A DNA stretch of 64,000 nt from Paracoccaceae bacterium. GTDB lineage: Bacteria; Pseudomonadota; Alphaproteobacteria; Rhodobacterales; Rhodobacteraceae. A program made the position numbers and the translations under genes. The notes beneath the pieces were generated by a model. It did no database searches and had not been told where the DNA came from. It saw nothing but the letters and a program-made list of their open reading frames with translations. Position 1 is the first letter of the stretch. Each line of letters starts with the position of its first letter. Shown here in pieces: positions 18,427 to 26,485 of the stretch. The stretch spans positions 1-64,000 of the forward strand of contig JALSKC010000043.1 of assembly GCA_026989055.1 (NCBI GenBank), in the 5' to 3' direction.

Positions 18427-18779
18427 TTCCCCTCTCCGCCGACGACAGCGTGTTCAGGTGGAAACCGCCGATCATCGGCGCGCCGGCACCATCGGCAGGC
18501 CAATGACGCTGACGATGGGTGCACGGAGGAACGCATGGATCCCGTCTCTCCGGCAAGGACAGCGCCACCTGATCGTGCCAGCTGCCCGCGCCGGGGTGAT
18601 CCCGGCTGTCGAAACCGCTCGGATCCCCGGGATCCTTCATGCATTCATGCAGGAGCCTCCGCCGCAACGCCGACACGAGAGACAGACACGAGAGACAGAA
18701 GACAGACACGCGAGACAGGCACGAGAGGCGGGAGAGCGGGAGGCAGATGACAGGAAGCGACAGCGCTGCCGCGGCCGGC
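18427..18779. repeat. Gene-free 353-nt gap with short tandem repeats
   Basis: Convergent gap between the AraC regulator and the sugar dehydrogenase. At 18671-18728 GACACGAGAGACA-like units of about 13-16 nt are repeated three to four times with variations, giving a purine-rich run. The rest shows no recognisable gene, tRNA or strong terminator. Confidence 0.5.
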
Positions 18780-20072
18780 TCAGCCCGGCACCATCCTGTA
18801 GACGGCCCCCTGCCCCACGCTCAGGAACCAGATCGAGCCGTCGGGCGCCTCGCGCAGGTCGCGCACCCGCAGGGTCTGCGGCGCCGCGATGCGCTCCTCC
18901 TCCCAGCCCTTCGGGTCGAGGCGGGAAATCATGTGGAATTTCAGCGAACCGCTGAACAGATGCCCGCGCCACTGCGGCCAGAGCCTGCCGGAATAGACGA
19001 GCAGCCCCGAGGGCGCGATCGAGGGGTCCCAGTAGTATTCCGGCTGCTCCATCCCTTCCTTGCGGGTGCCCTCGCCGATCTTCGCCCCGGAATAATGCAC
19101 CCCGTAGGCGATCACCGGCCAGCCGTAGTTGGCGCCCTTGCGGATCAGGTTGATCTCGTCGCCGCCGCGCGCGCCGTGCTCGTTGATCCACAGCCGCCCC
19201 CGCCCGTCCAGCGCCGCGCCCTGCGGGTTGCGATGGCCGTAGCTCCAGATCTCGGGCCGGGCGCCGGGGGTGTTCACGAAGGGGTTGTCTGCGGGCACGC
19301 TGCCATCACGGTTGATGCGGATGATGCTGCCGTTGTGGCGCGACAGATCCTGCGCCGAGGGCCGGTCGCCGCGTTCGCCGAGGGTCAGCAGCAGCGTGCC
19401 GTCGCGCGCCTCGACGATCCGCCCGCCGAAATGCCGCCCGCCGGAACTTCCCGGGCGCATCTCGAAGATCGTCCGCAGCCTTTCGAGCCGCGTTCCCTCA
19501 TCCGACAGGCGCGCCACGGCCAGCGCCGTGCCCGACCCGCCGCCCTGGCGTTTCGCGAAGCTGAGGAAGATCTCGCGGCTGGTGGCGAAATCGCGCGCGA
19601 CCACCACATCCAGCAGCCCCCCCTGCCCGCCGCGCGCCACCGGCGGCACGCCCCTGACCCGGAGCCGTGCGCCCTCGGCGCTGACATGGGTCAGCCGCCC
19701 GCCGCGCTCGGTGACAAGAAAGCCGCCGTCGGGCAGGAACGCGAGGCTCCAGGGTTCCTTCAGCCCGTCGAGCACGGGCTCGATCCGCACTTCCCCGGCG
19801 CTGGTGGAGACGCTGCCCCCCTCCGCCGCCGCCCCTGCCGGCAAGGCGGCCGGAAAGGCGAGCGGCAGCGCCAGCGCCCCCGCCGCGAGGCGGGGGGCGG
19901 AGACGCGGAAGGGGGCACCGGCGCCCGGGCGCACCCGACGCACCCGGCGCGCCTTGCGCAGGCGCGCCAGGGCGCGGCGCACATGGCGGCGCACATGGCG
20001 GCGCACATGGGCGATGAGATCGACGGAGGAGGCGTGGGGCACGAGGGGCATTGTTCCGGTCCGGTTCCGCAT
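18780..20072 (-). CDS. PQQ-dependent sugar dehydrogenase family protein (GSDH/sorbosone type)
   Basis: A secreted six-bladed beta-propeller of the soluble aldose sugar/sorbosone dehydrogenase family (YliI-like), oxidising aldoses with pyrroloquinoline quinone in the periplasm. Landmarks include LDGLKEPWSLAFLPDGGFLVTERGGRL, RGGQGGLLDVVV, RNPQGAALD, NEHGARGGDEIN and NYGWPVIAYGVHYSG. A hydrophobic export segment (RLAAGALALPLAFPAALPAGAAA) precedes the propeller. The start is uncertain: ATG 20072 or ATG 20051 both give an unusually long, Arg/His-rich N-terminal region with a HVRR repeat, and neither has a good ribosome site. No PQQ biosynthesis genes are nearby. Confidence 0.85.
   Translation of the reverse strand: MRNRTGTMPLVPHASSVDLIAHVRRHVRRHVRRALARLRKARRVRRVRPGAGAPFRVSAPRLAAGALALPLAFPAALPAGAAAEGGSVSTSAGEVRIEPVLDGLKEPWSLAFLPDGGFLVTERGGRLTHVSAEGARLRVRGVPPVARGGQGGLLDVVVARDFATSREIFLSFAKRQGGGSGTALAVARLSDEGTRLERLRTIFEMRPGSSGGRHFGGRIVEARDGTLLLTLGERGDRPSAQDLSRHNGSIIRINRDGSVPADNPFVNTPGARPEIWSYGHRNPQGAALDGRGRLWINEHGARGGDEINLIRKGANYGWPVIAYGVHYSGAKIGEGTRKEGMEQPEYYWDPSIAPSGLLVYSGRLWPQWRGHLFSGSLKFHMISRLDPKGWEEERIAAPQTLRVRDLREAPDGSIWFLSVGQGAVYRMVPG
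19974..20009 (-). repeat. Three exact 12-nt tandem repeats near the 5' end of the sugar dehydrogenase gene
   Basis: GCGGCGCACATG (plus-strand reading) occurs three times in a row at 19974-19985, 19986-19997 and 19998-20009. Within the proposed coding frame it gives HVRR repeated three times, ahead of the signal peptide. This could instead be noncoding 5' leader if translation begins further downstream. Confidence 0.75.
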
Positions 20073-20199
20073 GCGGAACGGATAGCACGCCCGGGCGCCG
20101 GCGGGGAAGAAAAACTCCGCCGGCTTTCGGGCTTTCCTTTTTCGCGAACACCAACTAGCCTGCCGGCCGGAGAAAACGAGCCAACCAGGGAGAAATCCG

Positions 20200-21393
20200 A
20201 TGAAAAGACTGCTCATGGCCACGGCCGCAACCGCCCTGGCCGCCGGCGCGGCATCCGCCGGGTCGCATTCCAACGAGATCAAGCTCGGGATCATCCTCGG
20301 CTTCACCGGCCCGATCGAATCGCTCACCCCGCAGATGGCCGCCGGCGCCGAGCTGGCGATGAAGGAGGTCTCCGATTCCGGCGCGCTGCTGGGCGGGGCC
20401 ACGGTGACGCCGGTGCGCGCCGATTCCACCTGCATCGACGCCGGCGCCGCCACCGCCGCCGCCGAGCGCCTGATCACCGGCGACGGGGTGAAGGGCATCG
20501 TCGGCGCCGACTGCTCGGGCGTGACCGGTGCGATCCTTTCCAACGTTGCCGTGCCCAACGGCGTGGTGATGATCTCGCCCTCGGCCACCAGCCCGGCGCT
20601 CTCCACCGCCGAGGACAACGGGCTGTTCTTCCGCACCGCGCCGTCGGATGCCCGCCAGGGCGTGGTGATGGCCGAGATCCTGCTGGAGCAGGGCATCGAC
20701 GAGGTGGCCGTCACCTATACCAACAACGACTACGGCAAGGGCCTGGCCGACAGCTTCCAGGCCGCCTTCGAGGAGCGTGGCGGCAAGGTGACGATCAACG
20801 CCGCCCATGAGGACGGCAAGGCCGACTACTCGGCCGAGGTGGGCGCGCTGGCGGCCGCCGGCGGGCAGCGGCTGGTGGTCGCCGGCTATGTGGATCAGGG
20901 CGGCTCGGGCATCGTGCGCGCGGCGCTGGATTCGGGCGCCTTCGACAGCTTCCACTTCCCCGACGGGATGATCTCGGCCGCGCTGGAAGAGAACTTCGGC
21001 ACCGAGATCGACGGCTCCACCGGCCAGCATCCGGGCACCGACAGCGAAGGTGCCGCGAAGTTCACCGAGATCGTCGGCGGTGCCTTCGACGCCTCCTCTC
21101 CCTTCACGCCGGAAAGCTACGATGCCGCGGCGCTGATCATGCTGGCCATGCAGGCCGCCGGCTCTTCCGACCCGGCCGCCTACAAGGGCAAGGTGATGGA
21201 AGTGGCCAACGCCCCGGGCGAGCCGATCCTGCCGGGAGAACTGGCAAAGGCGCTCAAGCTCTTGGCCGAGGGCAAGGACATCGACTATGTCGGCGCCACC
21301 GCGGTGGAGCTGATCGGGCCGGGCGAATCGGCGGGCAACTACCGTCAGATCGTGATCGAGGGCGGCAAGGTCACCACCGTCAAGTATCGCTGA
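20200..21393 (+). CDS. Branched-chain amino acid-type ABC transporter, periplasmic substrate-binding protein
   Basis: LivK-like (Peripla_BP_6) receptor of a HAAT-family importer. The 397-residue precursor starts with a classical signal peptide (MKRLLMATAATALAAGAASA, cut after residue 20). A type I binding fold follows: IKLGIILGFTGPIESLTPQM, GVKGIVGADCSG, PNGVVMISPSATSPALS and VAVTYTNNDYGKGLAD. The ligand cannot be assigned; related proteins bind amino acids, amides or urea. The ATG follows AGGGAG. It leads the operon and is separated from the ATPase genes by a hairpin, which fits the higher expression needed for a binding protein. Confidence 0.92.
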   Translation: MKRLLMATAATALAAGAASAGSHSNEIKLGIILGFTGPIESLTPQMAAGAELAMKEVSDSGALLGGATVTPVRADSTCIDAGAATAAAERLITGDGVKGIVGADCSGVTGAILSNVAVPNGVVMISPSATSPALSTAEDNGLFFRTAPSDARQGVVMAEILLEQGIDEVAVTYTNNDYGKGLADSFQAAFEERGGKVTINAAHEDGKADYSAEVGALAAAGGQRLVVAGYVDQGGSGIVRAALDSGAFDSFHFPDGMISAALEENFGTEIDGSTGQHPGTDSEGAAKFTEIVGGAFDASSPFTPESYDAAALIMLAMQAAGSSDPAAYKGKVMEVANAPGEPILPGELAKALKLLAEGKDIDYVGATAVELIGPGESAGNYRQIVIEGGKVTTVKYR

Positions 21394-21414
21394 GGACGGC
21401 GCATGAAGACGAGG

Positions 21415-21441
21415 GAACAGCCCGGAAATTCCGGGCTGTTC
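21415..21441 (+). terminator. Intercistronic hairpin between the binding protein and the ATPase gene
   Basis: A perfect 12-bp stem (21415-21426 with 21430-21441) with a three-base AAT loop, 22 nt after the binding-protein stop and 17 nt before the livG start. There is no T-run, so it is more likely a partial terminator or an mRNA-stabilising 3' end that raises binding-protein levels relative to membrane components. Confidence 0.7.
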
Positions 21442-21457
21442 TCATGAGTTGCAAGCC

Positions 21458-22285
21458 ATGATTGATGCAGTGAGCAAGGCAGGCCCGGCAAGCGGTGCGG
21501 CGATGATCGCCGTCGAGGATCTGCACAGGCATTTCGGCGGCTTTCATGCCGTTGACGGGGCCAGCCTGGAGATCGCCAAGGGGTCGATCACCGGGCTCAT
21601 CGGCCCTAACGGAGCAGGAAAGACTACCCTTTTCAACGTGATAGCTGGCGTTCTGAGGCCAACTTCGGGCCGTGTCCTCATGGATGGCGAGGACATCACC
21701 GGCCTGCCGCCGCATGTGCTCTTCCACAAGGGGCTGCTGCGCACCTTCCAGATCGCGCATGAATTTCCCTCGATGACGGTGCGCGAGAACCTGATGATGG
21801 TGCCCGGCGGGCAGAGCGGCGAAAGCCTTCTGAACGCCTGGTTCGCGCCCGCGCGCATCCGCGCAGAAGAACGCGCGCTGGCGCGCAAGGCCGACGAGGT
21901 GCTGGAGTTTCTCACCATCGCCCATCTGGCCGAGGAGAAGGCCGGCAACCTTTCGGGCGGTCAGAAGAAGCTGCTCGAACTGGGGCGCACCATGATGGTG
22001 GATGCCCGCGTGGTGTTCCTCGACGAGGTGGGCGCGGGCGTCAACCGCACGCTGCTCAACACCATCGCCGATGCGATCCTGCGGCTGAACCGGGAGCGCG
22101 GCTATACCTTCTGCGTGATCGAACACGACATGGATTTCATCGCCCGGCTGTGCGAGCCGGTGATCTGCATGGCCGAGGGCCGGGTGCTGGCCGAGGGCTC
22201 GATCGACGAGATCAAGGCCAACGAGCAGGTGATCGAGGCCTATCTGGGCACCGGGCTGAAGAACCGCGACAAGGTGGGCGCATGA
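21458..22285 (+). CDS. livG: Branched-chain-type ABC transporter ATP-binding protein LivG
   Basis: A 275-residue ATPase subunit of the HAAT-type importer. It has Walker A GPNGAGKT (about residues 49-56), the LivG-typical TFQIAHEFPSMTVRENL Q-loop region, the signature LSGGQKKLLELGRTMM and a Walker B segment reading VVFLDEVGAGVN, where DEVGAG replaces the more common DEPAAG. ATG at 21458. A TTG nine bases earlier is possible. Walker A and the next 15 codons are written in non-preferred codons unlike the rest of the gene. It overlaps livF by ATGA. Confidence 0.93.
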   Translation: MIDAVSKAGPASGAAMIAVEDLHRHFGGFHAVDGASLEIAKGSITGLIGPNGAGKTTLFNVIAGVLRPTSGRVLMDGEDITGLPPHVLFHKGLLRTFQIAHEFPSMTVRENLMMVPGGQSGESLLNAWFAPARIRAEERALARKADEVLEFLTIAHLAEEKAGNLSGGQKKLLELGRTMMVDARVVFLDEVGAGVNRTLLNTIADAILRLNRERGYTFCVIEHDMDFIARLCEPVICMAEGRVLAEGSIDEIKANEQVIEAYLGTGLKNRDKVGA

Positions 22286-23127
22286 GCAGGACCCCCTGGC
22301 AGGACGATCGCGGCAACAAGGACGCGAGCATCGCCAACCCCGAAGGCCGGGGCAGCCGCGGCTTTCCCGAAACCACGGGCGGCACGCTCCCCGCCGCCGA
22401 ACCGCGCCCCGCTGCCTCCGGCAGCCCCTTCCTGATCGGCGAGAACATGACCGGCGGCTACGGGGGGGCGGACATCCTGCACGGCTGCACGGTGGCGGTG
22501 GAACGGGGCGAGATCGCGGTGATCGTGGGCCCCAACGGGGCCGGCAAGTCCACCGCCATGAAGGCGGTCTTCGGCATGCTGAAGCTGCGCGGCGGGGCGG
22601 TGCGCCTCGATGGCGAGGAGATCACCCGCCTCACCCCGCAGGACCGGGTGGCGAAAGGCATGGCCTTCGTGCCGCAGACCAGCAACATCTTCACCTCGCT
22701 GACGGTGGAGGAGAACCTCGAGATGGGCGCCTTTCTGCGCCGCGACGACATCACCGAGACCATGGAGCAGGTCTACGAGCTGTTCCCGGTCCTGCGCGAC
22801 AAGCGCCGCCAGGCGGCGGGCGAGCTTTCGGGCGGCCAGCGCCAGCAGGTGGCCGTGGGGCGCGCGCTGATGACCCGGCCCAGGGTGCTGATGCTGGACG
22901 AGCCCACCGCCGGGGTTTCCCCGATCGTGATGGACGAGCTGTTCGACCGGATCATCGAGGTGGCACGCACCGGCATTTCCATCCTGATGGTGGAACAGAA
23001 CGCCCGCCAGGCGCTGGCGATCGCCGACAGGGGCTACGTGCTGGTGCAGGGGCGCAATGCCCATACCGACACCGGCAGGGCGCTTCTGGAAAATCCCGAA
23101 GTGCGCAAATCGTTTCTGGGGGGCTGA
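22282..23127 (+). CDS. livF: Branched-chain-type ABC transporter ATP-binding protein LivF
   Basis: The second ATPase subunit, 281 residues. Walker A is VGPNGAGKST (about residues 84-93), followed by AFVPQTSNIFTSLTVEENL, the signature LSGGQRQQVAVGRALM, Walker B LMLDEPTAGVSP and the H-loop replaced by MVEQNARQAL as usual in LivF. A hydrophilic N-terminal extension of about 50 residues precedes the ATPase core, longer than in Escherichia coli LivF. The start overlaps livG by four bases. The extension is in frame with normal codon use, so the start is probably correct. Confidence 0.92.
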   Translation: MSRTPWQDDRGNKDASIANPEGRGSRGFPETTGGTLPAAEPRPAASGSPFLIGENMTGGYGGADILHGCTVAVERGEIAVIVGPNGAGKSTAMKAVFGMLKLRGGAVRLDGEEITRLTPQDRVAKGMAFVPQTSNIFTSLTVEENLEMGAFLRRDDITETMEQVYELFPVLRDKRRQAAGELSGGQRQQVAVGRALMTRPRVLMLDEPTAGVSPIVMDELFDRIIEVARTGISILMVEQNARQALAIADRGYVLVQGRNAHTDTGRALLENPEVRKSFLGG

Positions 23128-23130
23128 ACG

Positions 23131-24141
23131 ATGGATCTGCTCAACGCAATCGTCGCGCTGGCCAATTTCGTGATCGTGCCGGCCATCGCCTACGGCAGCC
23201 AGCTGGCGCTCGGGGCGCTGGGGATCACGCTGGTCTATGGCATCCTGCGCTTTTCCAACTTTGCCCACGGCGACACGATGGCCTTTGGCACCATGGTCAC
23301 CATCCTGGCGACCTGGTGGTTCCAGAGCCTGGGCATCAGTCTCGGGGTTCTGCCCACGGCGCTGCTGGCCCTGCCCTTCGGGATCGTCGCCACCGTCGCG
23401 CTGCTGCTGGGCACCGACCGGGTGGTCTACCGGTTCTACCGGCGGCAGAAGGCGGCGCCGGTGATCTTTGTCATGGTGTCCCTGGGGGTGATGTTCATCA
23501 TGAACGGCCTTGTGCGCTTCGTCATCGGCCCCGACGACCAGCGCTTTGCCGACGGCGCGCGCTTCATCGTATCGGCGCGCGAGTTCAAGGCCATGACCGG
23601 CCTGCGCGAAGGACTTGCGATCAAGACCAGCGCCGGGATTACCGTGATTACCGCGATCATCGTGGTCGCGCTGCTGTTCTGGTTCCTCAACCATACCCGC
23701 ACCGGCAAGTCCATGCGCGCATTCTCCGACAACGAGGACCTGGCGCTCCTGTCGGGAATCAACCCCGAGCGCGTGGTGCTTTACACCTGGATGATCGTCG
23801 GTGCGCTGGCGACCATCGCCGGCGTGCTCTACGGGCTGGACAAGAGCTTCAAGCCCTTCACCTATTTCCAGCTGCTGCTGCCGATGTTCGCATCGGCCAT
23901 CGTTGGCGGGCTGGGCAGCCCGGTCGGGGCCATTGCCGGCGGCTTCGTCATCGCCTTTTCGGAAGTCACCGTCACCTATGCCTGGAAGAAGGTGCTGCGC
24001 TACCTGTTGCCTGAAAACCTGGAGCCCGACGGGCTCGTGCAGCTGATGTCCACCGACTACAAGTTCGCGGTCAGCTTCGCGATCCTGATTATCGTGCTGC
24101 TGTTCCGCCCCACCGGCCTGTTCAGGGGGAAGGCGGTATGA
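23131..24141 (+). CDS. livH: Branched-chain-type ABC transporter permease LivH
   Basis: A 336-residue integral membrane permease with about eight spans. It shows LivH-type motifs: YGSQLALGALGITLVYGILRF, the conserved HGDTMAFG loop, and the cytoplasmic coupling helix region TGKSMRAFSDNEDLALLSGIN (about residues 190-210). It lies three bases after livF and overlaps livM by ATGA, so the five transporter genes form one operon. Confidence 0.93.
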   Translation: MDLLNAIVALANFVIVPAIAYGSQLALGALGITLVYGILRFSNFAHGDTMAFGTMVTILATWWFQSLGISLGVLPTALLALPFGIVATVALLLGTDRVVYRFYRRQKAAPVIFVMVSLGVMFIMNGLVRFVIGPDDQRFADGARFIVSAREFKAMTGLREGLAIKTSAGITVITAIIVVALLFWFLNHTRTGKSMRAFSDNEDLALLSGINPERVVLYTWMIVGALATIAGVLYGLDKSFKPFTYFQLLLPMFASAIVGGLGSPVGAIAGGFVIAFSEVTVTYAWKKVLRYLLPENLEPDGLVQLMSTDYKFAVSFAILIIVLLFRPTGLFRGKAV

Positions 24142-25448
24142 ACCCGACGCTCAGGAATCCGCTCCTGTTTGCCGCCGTGGCGGCGCTGATCGTCGCCACC
24201 GGCCTGCTGAACAGCTGGAACGTGGCGCTGAACATCCTGAACATGGGGCTGATCAGCGCGATCATGGCGCTCGGGGTCAACATGCAGTGGGGTTATGCCG
24301 GGCTGTTCAACGTCGGGGTCATGGGCTTCGTGGCACTGGGCGGGCTGGGCGCGGTGCTGGTCTCCATGCCCCCGGTGGCCGAGGCCTGGGCCGCCGGCGG
24401 TGCCCGCGTCCTGCTGGCGCTGGCGGTGGCCGTGGCGACCATCGCCGGGGCGGTGGCGCTGTGGAAGCGGCTGCGCGGCCGCCGGGCGCGCGGCCTCGTC
24501 CTGGCGGTGTTCCTGGTGATCGGCTTTTTCCTCTTTCGCTGGCTGTTCGACCCGGCGGTGGCGGCGATCGAGGCGGTGAACCCGGCCGGAACCGGCTATC
24601 TCGGCGGGCTGGGTCTGCCGGTGCTGATCGGCTGGCCGGTCGGCGGATTGCTGGCCGCGGGCGCGGCCTGGATCGTCGGCAAGACGGCGCTCGGGCTGCG
24701 CTCGGACTATCTGGCGATCGCCACGCTGGGGATTGCCGAGATCATCATCGCCGTGCTCAAGAACGAGGACTGGCTGAGCCGCGGGGTCAAGAACGTGGTG
24801 GGCATCCCCCGCCCCTGGCCGGTTCCCTACGAGATCGAGCTGCAGGACTCCGCCGCTTTCGTCGCCCGGATGCAGGGCTGGGGGCTGGACCCGGTAAGCG
24901 CCTCGGCGATCGTGGTCAAGCTGCTCTACGCGCTGCTGTTTGCCGTGATCCTGCTGGCGCTGATCTGGCTGTCGCAGAAGGCGCTCAATTCGCCCTGGGG
25001 GCGGATGATGCGCGCCATCCGCGACAACGAGGTGGCGGCCGAGGCGATGGGCAAGGACGTGACCGGGCGGCACCTGCAGATCTTCATCCTCGGCTCGGCG
25101 GTGGTCGGGCTCGCCGGGGCGATGCTCGTCACCCTCGACGGCCAGCTGACGCCGGGCACCTACAACCCGCTGCGCTTCACCTTTCTGGTCTGGGTGATGG
25201 TGATCGTCGGCGGATCCGGCAACAACTGGGGAGCGGTGCTGGGCGGGTTCCTGATCTGGTTCCTCTGGGTGCAGGTGGAGCCGATCGGGTTGTGGATCAT
25301 GGAACAGATCACCGCCGGCATGGCCGAGGACTCCGCGATCAGACAACATCTGATCAAGTCCGCCGCCCACATGCGGCTGCTGACCATGGGGGTGATCCTG
25401 CTGCTGGTGCTGCGCTTCAGCCCGCGCGGGCTGATCCCCGAGCGCTGA
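24138..25448 (+). CDS. livM: Branched-chain-type ABC transporter permease LivM
   Basis: A 436-residue partner permease. It has the LivM landmarks MGLISAIMALGVNMQWGYAG, GLRSDYLAIATLGIAEIII, the coupling loop GRMMRAIRDNEVAAEAMGKDV and VIVGGSGNNWGAVLGG. It is about 100 residues longer than E. coli-type LivM because of an inserted stretch with extra hydrophobic segments at about residues 85-165, a form common in Rhodobacterales. The final base of its TGA stop is the first base of the next gene's ATG. Confidence 0.92.
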   Translation: MNPTLRNPLLFAAVAALIVATGLLNSWNVALNILNMGLISAIMALGVNMQWGYAGLFNVGVMGFVALGGLGAVLVSMPPVAEAWAAGGARVLLALAVAVATIAGAVALWKRLRGRRARGLVLAVFLVIGFFLFRWLFDPAVAAIEAVNPAGTGYLGGLGLPVLIGWPVGGLLAAGAAWIVGKTALGLRSDYLAIATLGIAEIIIAVLKNEDWLSRGVKNVVGIPRPWPVPYEIELQDSAAFVARMQGWGLDPVSASAIVVKLLYALLFAVILLALIWLSQKALNSPWGRMMRAIRDNEVAAEAMGKDVTGRHLQIFILGSAVVGLAGAMLVTLDGQLTPGTYNPLRFTFLVWVMVIVGGSGNNWGAVLGGFLIWFLWVQVEPIGLWIMEQITAGMAEDSAIRQHLIKSAAHMRLLTMGVILLLVLRFSPRGLIPER

Positions 25449-26059
25449 TGGGCGCGCCTGTCGCCGTGCTGCTTCTGGCGGCGGGGCGCTCCGCGCGGAT
25501 GGGCGGGCGCGACAAGCTCCTGGAGGAGATCGACGGCCAGCCGCTGCTGCGGCGGATGGCCCGGCGGGCGCTGGAATGTGGCGCGCCGCTGTTCGTCACC
25601 CTGCCGGCGGGCGACAGGAAACGCGCGGGCGCGATCTGCGACCTGCCGGTGCAGGTGGTCCCGGTTGCCGACCCCGCCGAGGGCATGGCGGCCGCGCTGC
25701 GCGCGGGAATCGCGGCGCTGCCGCCACGGACGGAGGGCGCCCTGATCATGCTGGCCGACATGCCCGAGATCGCCACCGGGGATCTGCGCCGGCTTCTGGC
25801 CGCCTTTGCCGGGGCCGGCGGACGGCGGATCGTGCGCGCCTGCGGGCCGGACGGCACCCCGGGCAATCCGGTGGTCCTGCCGGCGCGCCTGTTCGCGGCC
25901 CTGGGACAGCTGCGCGGAGATTGCGGCGCGCGCGGGCTTGTGCACGCCGAAGAAGTCATCGCCGTTCCCCTGCCCGTCGGACATGCCACCACCGACCTCG
26001 ACACTCCCGAGGACTGGGCCGCCTGGCGCAGGTGCAGCGCCCGGTGCGAACGGCGCTGA
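25448..26059 (+). CDS. MobA/MocA-like nucleotidyltransferase
   Basis: A 203-residue NTP_transf_3 protein. It opens VAVLLLAAGRSARMGGRDKLLEEI, the family's nucleotide-binding LAAGxSxRMG...K signature (residues 5-20), then has MLADMPEIATGDL with the metal-binding Asp and GTPGNPVVLPARLFAAL near residue 137. Such proteins attach CMP or GMP to molybdopterin, or activate other substrates. The MocA-like GNPV motif favours molybdopterin cytidylyltransferase, a use for molybdenum hydroxylases, but no such enzyme is in the window. It overlaps the livM stop by one base (TGATG), so it is probably in the transporter transcript. Confidence 0.8.
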   Translation: MGAPVAVLLLAAGRSARMGGRDKLLEEIDGQPLLRRMARRALECGAPLFVTLPAGDRKRAGAICDLPVQVVPVADPAEGMAAALRAGIAALPPRTEGALIMLADMPEIATGDLRRLLAAFAGAGGRRIVRACGPDGTPGNPVVLPARLFAALGQLRGDCGARGLVHAEEVIAVPLPVGHATTDLDTPEDWAAWRRCSARCERR

Positions 26060-26485
26060 TCCCGCCCCGGCCGGCGCCTGCCGCTCCGCCGGGGCGCGCC
26101 CGTTTCCGGGAACTGCGCGCGGCATGTCGGACAGACCTCCCTTCCCCGCCCCTCTCCCGCCTTCCGCCTGCCTGCCGCCGTGCCCGCTGCGGCTGCGGCT
26201 GGCGCCCTGTTCGTTCCGCGCCGGGCAGGCCGGAGCCCCCGGACCAGCTTCTTTCGCAAAATGACCATGATTTCGCCACTTTCCTGAGCAAGCTGAACTT
26301 CTGCGCCCGTTCCGCCTGCCCGCATGCGGATGCCGGCGGGACGCGGGCGCGGGCCGGATGGCAGGCCGGATGGCAGATGGCACGCCTGCGGCATGCAGAC
26401 GGGCACATGGGGCACATGGGGCAGATGGGGGCGGACGCGGGGCGTCGAACCCGGCCCGGACAGGGAACAGCGCGATGGGCAGGGC
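26060..26485. repeat. 426-nt gap upstream of the kinase-GTPase cluster, with tandem repeats
   Basis: The probable promoter region of the cluster. A less GC-rich patch lies at 26250-26300. Two exact 12-nt copies of GGCCGGATGGCA occupy 26352-26375, and three 9-nt units (GGCACATGG, the last with one change) occupy 26402-26428, just before the kinase start. No gene was found. The promoter itself could not be pinned down. Confidence 0.5.

Noticed and set aside
20097-20124. Hairpin followed by T-rich sequence as a terminator before the livK-like gene
   Set aside because: No plus-strand gene ends upstream of it, so it more likely lies in a leader or is fortuitous.
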